This document shows, piece by piece, positions 9,879 to 18,602 of a stretch of 64,000 nt of DNA. Location: positions 124,001 through 188,000 of the forward strand of contig NZ_VHLG01000010.1 in the NCBI RefSeq assembly GCF_006516955.1. The letters are read 5' to 3'. The first letter of the stretch is position 1. Each line of letters begins with the position of its first letter. The stretch is from Martelella alba (GTDB lineage: Bacteria; Pseudomonadota; Alphaproteobacteria; Rhizobiales; Rhizobiaceae). A program made the position numbers and the translations under genes. The notes beneath the pieces are model-generated. The model worked only from the letters and a program-made list of their open reading frames with translations, had not been told where the DNA came from and did not search any database.

Positions 9879-10979
9879 ATGCCGGACGCCTTATCCATTT
9901 TTGAAAGCACAGAAATGACCACAGACAGTGCGCCGAAGATCTTCGACGGTCACAATGATTTCATGCTGCGTATCTTGAGCGGCTCGGCTTCGATCGAGGG
10001 AGCACTCCAGGGACTGGATAGCGGCCAGATCGACCTTCCGCGTGCGCTTGAAGGCGGCTTTGGCGGCGGTTTCTTTGCCATGTGGGTACCGAGCCGTCAT
10101 GAGAGCGGCCGTTCGAGCGACGAGGAAATGCGGCGCGATCACTATGATGTGCCGCTGCCGCCAATGGTCGACCAGCGCGAGGCGCTCAAGGTGGTGGACG
10201 CTGAAGTCGCGATCTTCCGCGATCTGGAAAGCGCGGGCTTTCTGACCGGCTGCACCAGCGTCGCCCAACTTGAAGCAGCCCTCAAGACCGACAAGCTGGC
10301 GGCAATCCTCCACCTCGAAGGTGCCGAAGCCATTGATCCTGAGTTCGAAATACTGGAGACGCTTTACGCCCAGGGGCTGCGTTCACTCGGCCCCGTCTGG
10401 AGCCGGCCGACGATCTTTGCCCATGGCGTGCCGTTCCGTTTCCCTTCCACCGGCGATATCGGCCCAGGCCTTACCGATCTTGGCAGGGAACTGGTGCGCG
10501 CCTGCAACCGGCTGAAGATCATGCTGGATGTGTCGCATCTGAATGAGAAGGGCTTCAATGATCTCGCCGCCATCACCGATGCGCCGATCGTCGCCACCCA
10601 TTCCAACGCCTATGCGGTCTCGCCGCATGCCCGCAATCTGACCGATCGCCAGCTTGATATCATTGCCGAAAGCGATGGCATGGTCGGGCTGAACTTCGCC
10701 ACCGCCTTCCTGCGTCCGGATGGCCGCATGGATGCAGACATGTCACTCGACATCATGCTGCGCCACCTCGATCACCTGATTTCGCGTCTTGGCGAAGACA
10801 GGGTCGGTTTCGGGTCCGACTTCGACGGCGCGACAATACCGGAAGGCATCCGCGATGTTGCGGGCCTGCCGGCTTTGAGACAGCTCATGCACCGTCATGA
10901 TTTCGGCGAGGCGCTGATTGCGAAACTTTGCCACGGCAACTGGTTCCGCGTTTTGAGAAAAATCTGGGGCGAGGCCTGA
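9879..10979 (+). CDS. Membrane dipeptidase, peptidase family M19
   Basis: A 366-residue zinc dipeptidase of the renal-dipeptidase family. The first metal motif is DGHNDFML near the N-terminus, the bridging glutamate is in LHLEGAE, and the later histidines are in VSHLNEKG and THSNA, with GFGSDFDG near the C-terminus. M19 enzymes cleave dipeptides, including ones with D-residues. It has no signal peptide, so it would act in the cytoplasm. The first ATG (9879) is used; an ATG at 9915 is equally possible because neither has a strong ribosome site. It heads the peptide ABC operon and would hydrolyse what that transporter imports. Confidence 0.88.
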   Translation: MPDALSIFESTEMTTDSAPKIFDGHNDFMLRILSGSASIEGALQGLDSGQIDLPRALEGGFGGGFFAMWVPSRHESGRSSDEEMRRDHYDVPLPPMVDQREALKVVDAEVAIFRDLESAGFLTGCTSVAQLEAALKTDKLAAILHLEGAEAIDPEFEILETLYAQGLRSLGPVWSRPTIFAHGVPFRFPSTGDIGPGLTDLGRELVRACNRLKIMLDVSHLNEKGFNDLAAITDAPIVATHSNAYAVSPHARNLTDRQLDIIAESDGMVGLNFATAFLRPDGRMDADMSLDIMLRHLDHLISRLGEDRVGFGSDFDGATIPEGIRDVAGLPALRQLMHRHDFGEALIAKLCHGNWFRVLRKIWGEA

Positions 10980-11055
10980 AGGCCGCGCCCCGATTGCGGT
11001 GAAAATCCGCAGAAAATATATGGATTCAAAAGCTAACAACAAAGGGGAATAGCTT

Positions 11056-12657
11056 ATGAAGATGATCTCGAAGGCCGCTCTGGCGGCCGGTGTAGCACTG
11101 CTTATCTCGACTTCGGCTCTGCCGGCACTGGCCAAGACGCCGGACAACATGCTGGTCATGGCGCTTCGGATTGATGACCTGATCACCATGGATCCGGCCC
11201 AGTCTTTCGAATTTTCCGCCGGTGAAATCAGCAACAATATCTATCAGTTTCTGGTCGCTTTCGACCCGCTCGATCTGAAGAAGGGTTTTCAGCCGTCGAT
11301 CGCTGACAGCTGGGATGTTTCCGAAGACGGCAAGACCATCACGTTCAAGATCAAGGATGGGCTGAAATTTGCCTCCGGCAATCCGCTGACCGCCAAGGAT
11401 GTTGAATTCTCGCTGCGCCGCGCCGTGCTGCTCGACAAGACGCCAAGCTTCATCCTGACCCAGTTCGGCTTTACCGCGGACAATGTCGATGAAACGCTGG
11501 TCGCCACCGACGACACGACCTTCAAGATGACGACTGACAAGCCCTATGCCGTGTCCTTCGTCCTGAACTGCCTGACCGCAAATATCGCCTCGATCCTCGA
11601 TTCCAAGGAAGTCATGAGCCACGAGGTTGATGGCGACATGGGCAATGGCTGGCTGCGCGACCACTCCGCCGGTTCCGGCCCCTATGAGCTGACCTCGTGG
11701 AAGCCGAATGAAAGCGTCACGCTCAGCTTCAACAAGAATTACACCGGCGACAAGCCCGCCATGGAACGCGTCATCATCCGCAATGTGATGGAAAGCGCCA
11801 GCCAGCGCCTGATGCTGGAAAAGGGCGATATCGACATTGCCCGCAACCTGACGCCTGAAGATATCGCCGCCGTCAAGGATGAGGATGGCCTGAAGGTTGA
11901 TTCCGAACTGCGCGGCCGTCTGATGTACTGGTCGGCCAACCAGAAGGGCGACGTGCTGTCGAACCCGAAGGTCGTTGAGGCGATGAAGTATCTCACCGAC
12001 TATAAGGGCATGCAGGACAGCTTCCTTCAGGGTCAGTACACCACCCACCAGACCTATCTGCCCGCAACCTATCTCGGTGCCATCGACGACGCGCCCTATT
12101 CGCTCGACGTTGCCAAGGGCAAGGAATTGCTCGCCGAGGCCGGCTATCCGGACGGCTTCCCGCTGACGATCATCGTGCGCGACGCGCAGGAACGTATCGA
12201 TATTGCCCAGTCGCTGCAGAACACCTGGGGCCAGGCGGGTATCAAGGTCGACCTTCTGGTTGGCACAGGCGCCCAGACCCTCGACAAATATCGTTCGCGC
12301 GATTTTGACGTCTATGTTGGTGCCTGGGGCCCGGATTATGCCGACCCGAACACCAATGCCAGCACCTTTGCCGCCAATCCTGACAATTCGCAGGAAGCCG
12401 GCAATACCGGTTATCTGGCATGGCGCAATTCGTGGGATATCCCGGAATATACCAAGCTGACGGAAGCTGCGACGATCGAAAACGACACGGCCAAGCGCGC
12501 CGCCATGTATGAGGACGAACAGCGCCAGTTCCTCAAGGACAGTCCGTTCGGCATCATGTTCCAGCAGATCGAGCAGGCTGCCATGTCTGACAAGGTCAAG
12601 GACTTCAGCATGGGCGCCGCCGTCAGCTCGGCAGCCTTCTGGCCGGTCACGAAGTAA
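11056..12657 (+). CDS. Peptide ABC transporter substrate-binding protein
   Basis: A 533-residue periplasmic protein of the SBP_bac_5 (DppA/OppA) family, normal length. It has a signal peptide MKMISKAALAAGVALLISTSALPALA and the family start D-x-x-T-M-D-P-A (LITMDPAQSFE), followed by WDVSEDGKTITFKIKDGLKF. The ATG at 11056 follows AAAGGGGAA. It captures peptides for the two permeases and two ATPases encoded directly downstream. Confidence 0.93.
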   Translation: MKMISKAALAAGVALLISTSALPALAKTPDNMLVMALRIDDLITMDPAQSFEFSAGEISNNIYQFLVAFDPLDLKKGFQPSIADSWDVSEDGKTITFKIKDGLKFASGNPLTAKDVEFSLRRAVLLDKTPSFILTQFGFTADNVDETLVATDDTTFKMTTDKPYAVSFVLNCLTANIASILDSKEVMSHEVDGDMGNGWLRDHSAGSGPYELTSWKPNESVTLSFNKNYTGDKPAMERVIIRNVMESASQRLMLEKGDIDIARNLTPEDIAAVKDEDGLKVDSELRGRLMYWSANQKGDVLSNPKVVEAMKYLTDYKGMQDSFLQGQYTTHQTYLPATYLGAIDDAPYSLDVAKGKELLAEAGYPDGFPLTIIVRDAQERIDIAQSLQNTWGQAGIKVDLLVGTGAQTLDKYRSRDFDVYVGAWGPDYADPNTNASTFAANPDNSQEAGNTGYLAWRNSWDIPEYTKLTEAATIENDTAKRAAMYEDEQRQFLKDSPFGIMFQQIEQAAMSDKVKDFSMGAAVSSAAFWPVTK

Positions 12658-12668
12658 GGATCGGCATC

Positions 12669-13718
12669 ATGGCAAATCGGGGTGGGCAGCGTGAGCTGTC
12701 CATGCCGCCCATTGTCAGCAAGACCGTCTCCTTTCTGGTGACGGTCGTTGCGACGATGGTCGGTCTGTTATTCATCACCTTCGTCATCGGGCGGCTCATG
12801 CCGGTCGATCCGGTTCTGGCCATTATCGGCGAACGTGCCACCCAGGCCCAATATGATGCGGCCTACAAGGCACTGGGTCTCGACCAGTCGATCCTGACGC
12901 AGTTCTGGATCTACCTCAAGGACGTTGCCCACGGCGATCTCGGCCAATCCGTCCGCACGGGCCAGCCGGTGCTGCATGACATTGCCCGCTTCTTTCCCGC
13001 GACGCTGGAACTGGCGACAATCGGCACGATTATCGGTGTCATCATCGGCGTTCCGCTTGGCGTTCTGGCGGCTGTCAAACGCGGCAGCTTTGCCGATCAG
13101 ATTGCCCGCTTCGTCGCACTTTTCGGCTATTCCATGCCGATCTTCTGGCTCGGCCTTGTCGGTCTTCTGATCTTTTACGGCATTCTCGGCTGGGTCGGCG
13201 GGCCAGGCCGGATCGACATCTTCTATGAGGATATGGTGCCGCCGGTGACCGGCATGATCCTGGTGGACAGCCTGCTCGCCGGCGAGACCGACATTTTCTG
13301 GAACGCGGTTTCCCACATCATCCTGCCAGCCTCCCTGCTCGGCTACTATTCGCTGGCCTATATCAGCCGCATGACGCGTTCCTTCATGCTGGAACAGCTC
13401 AATGCCGAATATATCACCACGGCGCGGGTCAAGGGTCTGTCGGAACGGCAGGTGATCTGGCGGCATGCCTTTGGCAATATCCAGGTTCAACTCATCACCG
13501 TGATCGCGCTTTCCTATGCCAGCCTGCTTGAAGGCTCGGTTCTGACCGAGATCATCTTCTCCTGGCCCGGCATTGGCAGCTACATCACCACCTCGCTGCT
13601 TTCGGCCGATATGGCCGCAGTTCTCGGCGGAACGATCGTGATCGGTCTGGTCTTCATCGGCCTGAACATCTTTTCCGATCTGCTTTACAGATTTCTCGAT
13701 CCGAGGGCTTCGCGATGA
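12669..13718 (+). CDS. Peptide ABC transporter permease (DppB type)
   Basis: A 349-residue permease. The N-terminal membrane segment is followed by a periplasmic domain with LGLDQSILTQFWIYLKDVAHGDLGQS, a DppB hallmark. Further membrane segments follow, with the EAA-like loop EYITTARVKGLSERQVIWRHAFGN. The ATG at 12669 has AAGGA eight bases upstream and lies 11 bases after the binding-protein stop. Confidence 0.92.
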   Translation: MANRGGQRELSMPPIVSKTVSFLVTVVATMVGLLFITFVIGRLMPVDPVLAIIGERATQAQYDAAYKALGLDQSILTQFWIYLKDVAHGDLGQSVRTGQPVLHDIARFFPATLELATIGTIIGVIIGVPLGVLAAVKRGSFADQIARFVALFGYSMPIFWLGLVGLLIFYGILGWVGGPGRIDIFYEDMVPPVTGMILVDSLLAGETDIFWNAVSHIILPASLLGYYSLAYISRMTRSFMLEQLNAEYITTARVKGLSERQVIWRHAFGNIQVQLITVIALSYASLLEGSVLTEIIFSWPGIGSYITTSLLSADMAAVLGGTIVIGLVFIGLNIFSDLLYRFLDPRASR

Positions 13719-14641
13719 CAAATCAGGAAGTAGAAGCAAAAGGCTGGCGCGCCTGGCTGCTGACGGATGTTCCAACATCGCGCAACCACGCCCGCATGGT
13801 CTCCTGGTATCAGGGCTGGCTTTCGCTGAAACGCAACACACTCGCCATGATCGGCCTTGGCATTCTCATGGCGCTGCTTCTGGTCGCAGCCCTTGCACCG
13901 CTGATCGCCCCGCATGATCCCTTCTTTCAGGACCTGTCCAACCGGCTGGCCGCGCCCTTTTCTGCCGGGCATATTCTGGGGACGGATTCACTCGGCCGCG
14001 ATATTCTGAGCAGGCTGATCTACGGTTCAAGGATCACGCTATATATCGTCGTTCTCGTTGCCCTGATTGCCCCCGCAGCCGGCCTGATCATCGGCACGGT
14101 CGCCGGCTATACCGGCGGCATCGTCGACACGGTGCTGATGCGTCTTACCGATATTTTCCTCGCCTTCCCGCGTCTGGTGCTGGCATTGGCCTTTGCCGCG
14201 GCACTGGGCGCCGGTATCGAAAATGCGGTGCTTGCCATCTCGCTGACTGCCTGGCCACCCTATGCACGCATTGCCCGCGCCGAAACGCTCACGATCCGCA
14301 ATTCCGATTTCATCTCGGCAATCCGGCTTCAGGGCGCCGGTCCGATCCGCATCGTCACCCGGCATATCTGGCCGCTCTGCATTTCCTCGCTGGTCGTGCG
14401 GGTGACGCTGGATATGGCCGGCATCATCCTGACGGCTGCAGGCCTCGGCTTTCTCGGCCTCGGCGCCCAGCCGCCATCGCCGGAATGGGGCGCGATGATT
14501 TCGGACGGACGGAAATTCATTCTCGATCACTGGTGGGTTGCCACCATGCCCGGCCTTGCGATCTTCACCATCAGCCTGGCCTTCAACCTTCTGGGCGACG
14601 GTTTGCGCGATGTGCTGGACCCGAAGGAGAGCAGCCAATGA
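13715..14641 (+). CDS. Peptide ABC transporter permease (DppC type)
   Basis: A 308-residue permease, the DppC partner. It has the family pattern of a first helix, then LGTDSLGRDILSRLIYGSRITL, then further helices and the coupling loop DFISAIRLQGAGPIRIVTRHIWP. It ends with FNLLGDGLRDVLDPK, which is typical. The ATG overlaps the TGA of the upstream permease in ATGA, so the pair are translationally coupled. Confidence 0.93.
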   Translation: MTNQEVEAKGWRAWLLTDVPTSRNHARMVSWYQGWLSLKRNTLAMIGLGILMALLLVAALAPLIAPHDPFFQDLSNRLAAPFSAGHILGTDSLGRDILSRLIYGSRITLYIVVLVALIAPAAGLIIGTVAGYTGGIVDTVLMRLTDIFLAFPRLVLALAFAAALGAGIENAVLAISLTAWPPYARIARAETLTIRNSDFISAIRLQGAGPIRIVTRHIWPLCISSLVVRVTLDMAGIILTAAGLGFLGLGAQPPSPEWGAMISDGRKFILDHWWVATMPGLAIFTISLAFNLLGDGLRDVLDPKESSQ

Positions 14642-15495
14642 GCAATCTTGTCGAGGTTGAAAATCTCTGGGTCCGCTTTCCGACCCGCACCGGGATTTTT
14701 GATGCCGTGCGCGGCATCAGTTTCTCGCTCGGAAAGGAGCGGCTCGGCATTGTCGGGGAAAGCGGCTCGGGCAAATCCATGACCGGTCGCGCGCTTCTGC
14801 GTCTCATCCGCAAGCCCGGCATGGTCACGGCCGACCGGATGCAGGTGCTTGACCAGGACCTCCTCACCATGTCGGAAAAGGAGATGCGTGCCTTGCGCGG
14901 GCGCGATATTTCCATGGTGATGCAGGACCCGAAATTCTCGCTCAACCCGGTCATGACGGTGGGGCAGCAGATCGCCGAAGCCCTGCTGACGCACACCAAG
15001 CTGAACCGCAGCAAGACCCGCGAGCGGGTGCTGGAAATGCTCGAAGCCGTCGCCATCCGTGATCCGGAACGCGTCCATGATGCCTATCCGCACGAACTTT
15101 CCGGCGGCATGGGCCAGCGCGTCATGATCGCCATGATGCTGATCGCCGATCCGAAAATCCTGATCGCCGACGAACCGACCTCCGCACTTGACGTCTCGGT
15201 ACAGATCCAGGTGCTAGAGATCATGGACAAGTTGGTGCGTGAGCGCGGCATGGGCCTGATCTTCATCAGCCATGATCTCCGTCTGGTGTCGAATTTCTGC
15301 GACCGGATCCTGATCATGTATGGTGGCCGGATTGTCGAAACCTGCGCTGCCGGTGCGCTGGAAGAGGCAAAACACCCTTATACCCGCGGCCTGCTCAATT
15401 CGATGCCACGGCTGGACATGCCGGAACGCCGGCTGGAAACGCTGAACCGCGACCCGGAATGGCGCAACGCCCCAAGTGTGAGTGGAATGCTATGA
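14638..15495 (+). CDS. Peptide ABC transporter ATP-binding protein (DppD type)
   Basis: A 285-residue ATPase. Walker A is GESGSGKSM, an unusual Met following the Lys-Ser. The signature is LSGGMGQRV rather than the usual LSGGQ/MRQRV, and Walker B is LIADEPTSALD. The ATG at 14638 overlaps the DppC stop; longer open frames start inside that gene and are rejected. The C-terminus is shorter than in DppD proteins that carry a complete oligopeptide domain with Cys motifs. Confidence 0.9.
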   Translation: MSNLVEVENLWVRFPTRTGIFDAVRGISFSLGKERLGIVGESGSGKSMTGRALLRLIRKPGMVTADRMQVLDQDLLTMSEKEMRALRGRDISMVMQDPKFSLNPVMTVGQQIAEALLTHTKLNRSKTRERVLEMLEAVAIRDPERVHDAYPHELSGGMGQRVMIAMMLIADPKILIADEPTSALDVSVQIQVLEIMDKLVRERGMGLIFISHDLRLVSNFCDRILIMYGGRIVETCAAGALEEAKHPYTRGLLNSMPRLDMPERRLETLNRDPEWRNAPSVSGML

Positions 15496-16247
15496 ACGCG
15501 CTCGAAATCGACGATCTCTATGTCTGGTTCGGGCATGGACCGAACCGTGTCGAAGCCGTCAAAGATGTGTCTTTCGTCGTCAAGAAGGGCGCCAGTTTCG
15601 GGCTGGTCGGCGAAAGCGGCTCCGGCAAGTCAACCGTATTGCGTGCCATTACCGGCCTGATCGATACGGTGGACGGAACCATGACGGTTGCGGGCAAACA
15701 GCTTTTGCACAAGCGCAGCCGCCAGTTCTACAAGACCGTGCAGATGGTGTTTCAGGACCCCTATGCCTCGCTGCACCCGCGCCAGACCATCGATCAGGTT
15801 CTTTCCGAAACGCTCGGCCTGCACGGGTTTCGCGATAATGTCGACAAGCGGATCTCAAAGCTTCTCGATGATGTCGGTCTGGGATCAGGCTTTCGCTTCC
15901 GCTATCCGCACCAGCTTTCCGGCGGTCAGCGCCAGCGCGTGGCGATTGCCCGCGCTCTGGCGCCGGAGCCGGAAATCCTGCTTCTCGACGAGCCGACCTC
16001 AGCGCTTGATGTTTCGGTGCAGGCAGAGATCTTAAACCTGCTGGCCGATCAGCGCGCGGAACGCAACCTCACCTATGTGATGGTGTCGCACGATCTTTCA
16101 GTCGTCGGCCATATGTGCGAAACCGTCGCCGTCATGCAGCATGGACAACTGGTCGAACTGCTGGATGTCGACGCCATGCGCCGGCAGGATGCCAAGGAAA
16201 GCTATACCCAGCACCTGCTCGAAAGCAGCATGCATTATCGCAGCTGA
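15492..16247 (+). CDS. Peptide ABC transporter ATP-binding protein (DppF type)
   Basis: A 251-residue ATPase, second of the pair. Walker A is GESGSGKST, the Q-loop is MVFQDPYASLHPRQ, the signature [15 protein letters not shown], Walker B LLLDEPTSALD, and the switch histidine is in VSHDLSVVG. It overlaps the previous gene by ATGA at 15492. Last gene of the peptide operon, facing an M20 peptidase gene across a shared hairpin. Confidence 0.92.
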   Translation: MNALEIDDLYVWFGHGPNRVEAVKDVSFVVKKGASFGLVGESGSGKSTVLRAITGLIDTVDGTMTVAGKQLLHKRSRQFYKTVQMVFQDPYASLHPRQTIDQVLSETLGLHGFRDNVDKRISKLLDDVGLGSGFRFRYPHQLSGGQRQRVAIARALAPEPEILLLDEPTSALDVSVQAEILNLLADQRAERNLTYVMVSHDLSVVGHMCETVAVMQHGQLVELLDVDAMRRQDAKESYTQHLLESSMHYRS

Positions 16248-16255
16248 CGCACAAC

Positions 16256-16279
16256 AGGCATCGCCGCATGGCGATGCCT
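16256..16279. terminator. Hairpin between convergent peptide ABC operon and M20 peptidase
   Basis: A perfect 10-bp inverted repeat (16256-16265 and 16270-16279) with a 4-base loop, GCAT, in the 44-base gap between two converging genes. It could serve both directions. No T-run follows on either strand. Confidence 0.6.
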
Positions 16280-16291
16280 CCCGCACTTGCT

Positions 16292-17500
16292 TCACCCTTC
16301 AAAAAGCCCGGCCGTGCCGAGAATGGCCGCAAGCCCCGCCTGAAGCCCCTTCGCAGATGCTTCTGGTTCGACGTCGATCCATTCATCCAGCGAATGGGCG
16401 CGTCCGCCGTCACCACCGGTGCCAAGGCTGATCGCCGGAATGCCGAGGCTCATCGGAATATTGGCATCGGTGGAGGAAAATTCCGGTCCGGCTGCAAAGC
16501 CGAAAGCCTGAAGCGCCGCCGTCGTCGCCGTCACAATCCGCGCATCCATGGCCGTGCGGCCCGCCGGCCGGTCGCCGATCCGCTCCGCCTTTGCGACAAT
16601 CTCGCCAGCTTCCGTATCACCGCGCGCATTTTCGCGCGCAACTGCTTCGCCGATCAGCTGGTGCAGGCGCGCATCAAGCGCGTTCAGCGCCGCAGCATCC
16701 TCGGACCTAAGATCAATTTCAAGCCAGACCTGTTCGGGAATGGCATTGATCGAGGTTCCCCCGCCCAAAACAGAAGCGCAATAGGTGGTGCGCGGATCTG
16801 AGGGAACCTCCGTCTCCGACAGGCCCGTGATCACATGGGCCAGCGCATGGGCCGGATTGACCGTGCCGAAGGCCATCAGCGAATGGCCACCCGGCCCGGT
16901 GAAACTGACATGATAGCGATAGGAGCCAACCGCACCGGTGACGATCCGGTCGAGACTGATGCCATCCATGGTGAAAAAGGCGGAGATCTTCTCACGGTAA
17001 ATGCTCTCGCTGAAGAGATGGCGGATGCCGCGCAGATCGCCCTTGCCCTCCTCGCCGACATCGCCGACGAAAAGCAGATCGCTCTCCGTCTCGATCTTCG
17101 CCGCGTCAAGGCTGCGGATGAAGGTCAAAAGCGTGGCAAGGCCGCGCGTGTCATCACCGACGCCGGGAGCGAAGAGCTTTGTGCCTTCGCGCCGGACGGT
17201 GCAATCGGTCCCCTCGGGAAAGACCGTGTCGAGATGAGCGGCGATGGCGATGAGGCCGCCATTACCGCGCCCGCGTCTCACCCCCGTGACATTGCCGATC
17301 GCATCGCGCCCGACCTCTTCCAGGCCAAGTGCGCTAAACATCGCCTCATAGGCCTCGCCGCGCTTGTCTTCCTTGAAAGGCGGCGCCGGGATCTCCGTCA
17401 GCGTGATGATGTCTTCGATGAAGCGGTCATGATCCGATTTCAGAAAATCCGCCGCCGCCCTGAACGCGTCGGATGCGAGAATGCTATCCATTTCAAACAT
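16292..17500 (-). CDS. M20-family metallopeptidase
   Basis: A peptidase of about 402 residues in the M20 family (PepT/ArgE/DapE group). The metal ligand histidine and catalytic Asp are in AAHLDTVFPEG, the bridging Asp in GVGDDTRGLA, the catalytic Glu pair in DVGEEGKGD, and a late Asp in SSTDANIP. The dimerisation domain lies in the middle (TGPGGHSLMAFG). ATG at 17500 is preferred; a TTG at 17509 is also open. It is transcribed after the RpiR gene and converges on the peptide ABC operon, so a role in cleaving imported peptides or N-acyl amino acids is likely but not proven. Confidence 0.88.
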   Translation of the reverse strand: MFEMDSILASDAFRAAADFLKSDHDRFIEDIITLTEIPAPPFKEDKRGEAYEAMFSALGLEEVGRDAIGNVTGVRRGRGNGGLIAIAAHLDTVFPEGTDCTVRREGTKLFAPGVGDDTRGLATLLTFIRSLDAAKIETESDLLFVGDVGEEGKGDLRGIRHLFSESIYREKISAFFTMDGISLDRIVTGAVGSYRYHVSFTGPGGHSLMAFGTVNPAHALAHVITGLSETEVPSDPRTTYCASVLGGGTSINAIPEQVWLEIDLRSEDAAALNALDARLHQLIGEAVARENARGDTEAGEIVAKAERIGDRPAGRTAMDARIVTATTAALQAFGFAAGPEFSSTDANIPMSLGIPAISLGTGGDGGRAHSLDEWIDVEPEASAKGLQAGLAAILGTAGLFEG

Positions 17501-17567
17501 AAGCCCCAAACCTTCATGCTCTCATTCTTGAAAATATTGCTACCGCTGCTGTTGGACAAAAGCCCTG

Positions 17568-18485
17568 TCAGTCATGCTTGCCCCAGTGACCGCCCTTGGC
17601 TGCCATATAGGCATAGCTTTCTTCGACAAACTGGCGGTTCTTCTCGGCAATGGCCGGTTTCAGGCTGTTGACGGCGGCAACAAGACCTTCAACGACACCG
17701 GCAATCGCGGTCGACGATGGTGGGTTGAAATCGTGATGCGCGGAGACGAACAGGCTTTCGGCGGCAAGGGCTGCCAGCGGCGAACCAAGCCCGTCGGTAA
17801 TACCGAGCACCGGTGTGCCGCGATCATGGGCATATTCGACCAGCTGCAGCGTCTCGCGGAAATAATGCGGGAAGGCAATACCGATTACGAGATCCTTCGG
17901 GCCGTAGTCAACCAAATGCCGCAAGGCGCCGATGGTACCCCCGCCACTTTCGACCGTTCTGACCGGCGTGCCGAGATTGGAAAGTCCAATCGCCAGAAGG
18001 CCGCCGAGATGGGCGGAAAGATCGAAACCGGCGATGAATATCCGCTCCGCCCCGAGGATCAGCCGCGCCGCCCGCATGATCGTTTCTTCCGGAATCATGC
18101 CGAGCGTTTCTTCCAGATTGGCGATATCCTCCTTCAGCGAAGCCTGAAACACCGTGGCCGGTGTCGGCTTTGCCGCAAGCTTGCGCTCCATCCGGGTGAA
18201 GGGCTCCAGCAGCGCCTCGAAACCGGCAATCAGCTCGGAGCGGAATTCGGGATAGCCCTCATAGCCAAGTGTCGTGGCAAAGCGGTTGGCCGTCGCCACC
18301 GAGACATCGATCAGCGCCACGGCATCATGCACGCTCAGCCGTGCCACATGCAGCGGCTCGGAAAGCACCAGATCTGCGAATTTTCGCAGCGCCGCCGGCA
18401 TGGCCGGATAGGCCTCGGCGATCTTGCGCGCCACCGGCGTATCGGCAGGCAGGCGTGCACGTCTTTGGTCTCGCGGTTGTTTCAT
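17568..18485 (-). CDS. RpiR/MurR-family transcriptional regulator with SIS domain
   Basis: A 305-residue regulator. An N-terminal RpiR helix-turn-helix (LSVHDAVALIDVSVATANRFATTLGYEGYPEFRSELIAGF) is followed by a SIS sugar-phosphate-binding domain (RIFIAGFDLSAHLGGLLA, LVIGIAFPHYFRETLQLVEYAHDRG). It lies upstream of the M20 gene with 67 bases between and is divergent from the NMT1-type ABC operon. Which of the two it controls is uncertain; candidate sites sit in the divergent gap. Confidence 0.9.
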   Translation of the reverse strand: MKQPRDQRRARLPADTPVARKIAEAYPAMPAALRKFADLVLSEPLHVARLSVHDAVALIDVSVATANRFATTLGYEGYPEFRSELIAGFEALLEPFTRMERKLAAKPTPATVFQASLKEDIANLEETLGMIPEETIMRAARLILGAERIFIAGFDLSAHLGGLLAIGLSNLGTPVRTVESGGGTIGALRHLVDYGPKDLVIGIAFPHYFRETLQLVEYAHDRGTPVLGITDGLGSPLAALAAESLFVSAHHDFNPPSSTAIAGVVEGLVAAVNSLKPAIAEKNRQFVEESYAYMAAKGGHWGKHD

Positions 18486-18494
18486 CTTGCCTCC

Positions 18495-18521
18495 GTTACC
18501 GGATCATGTAACTATTGTAAC
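18495..18521. promoter_or_regulatory. Candidate RpiR operator (GTTAC/GTAAC half-sites)
   Basis: Three related pentamers, GTTAC (18495), GTAAC (18508) and GTAAC (18517), lie 10-36 bases upstream of the RpiR start. The first two form an inverted repeat with an 8-base spacer, and the last two are direct repeats 9 bases apart. The position fits autoregulation and possible control of the divergent ABC operon. Confidence 0.4.
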
Positions 18522-18602
18522 AGAGACGCAAAAGAAATATAACAAAACATACATCGTCTCACCCGCTTCTCTCCCTTTCCTCCTACAGGGTTCCGATTGC
18601 CA

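Noticed and set aside
18486-18602. TPP riboswitch before the NMT1-type transporter
   Set aside because: No CTGAGA-type conserved core is present, so thiamine-precursor specificity is not supported.
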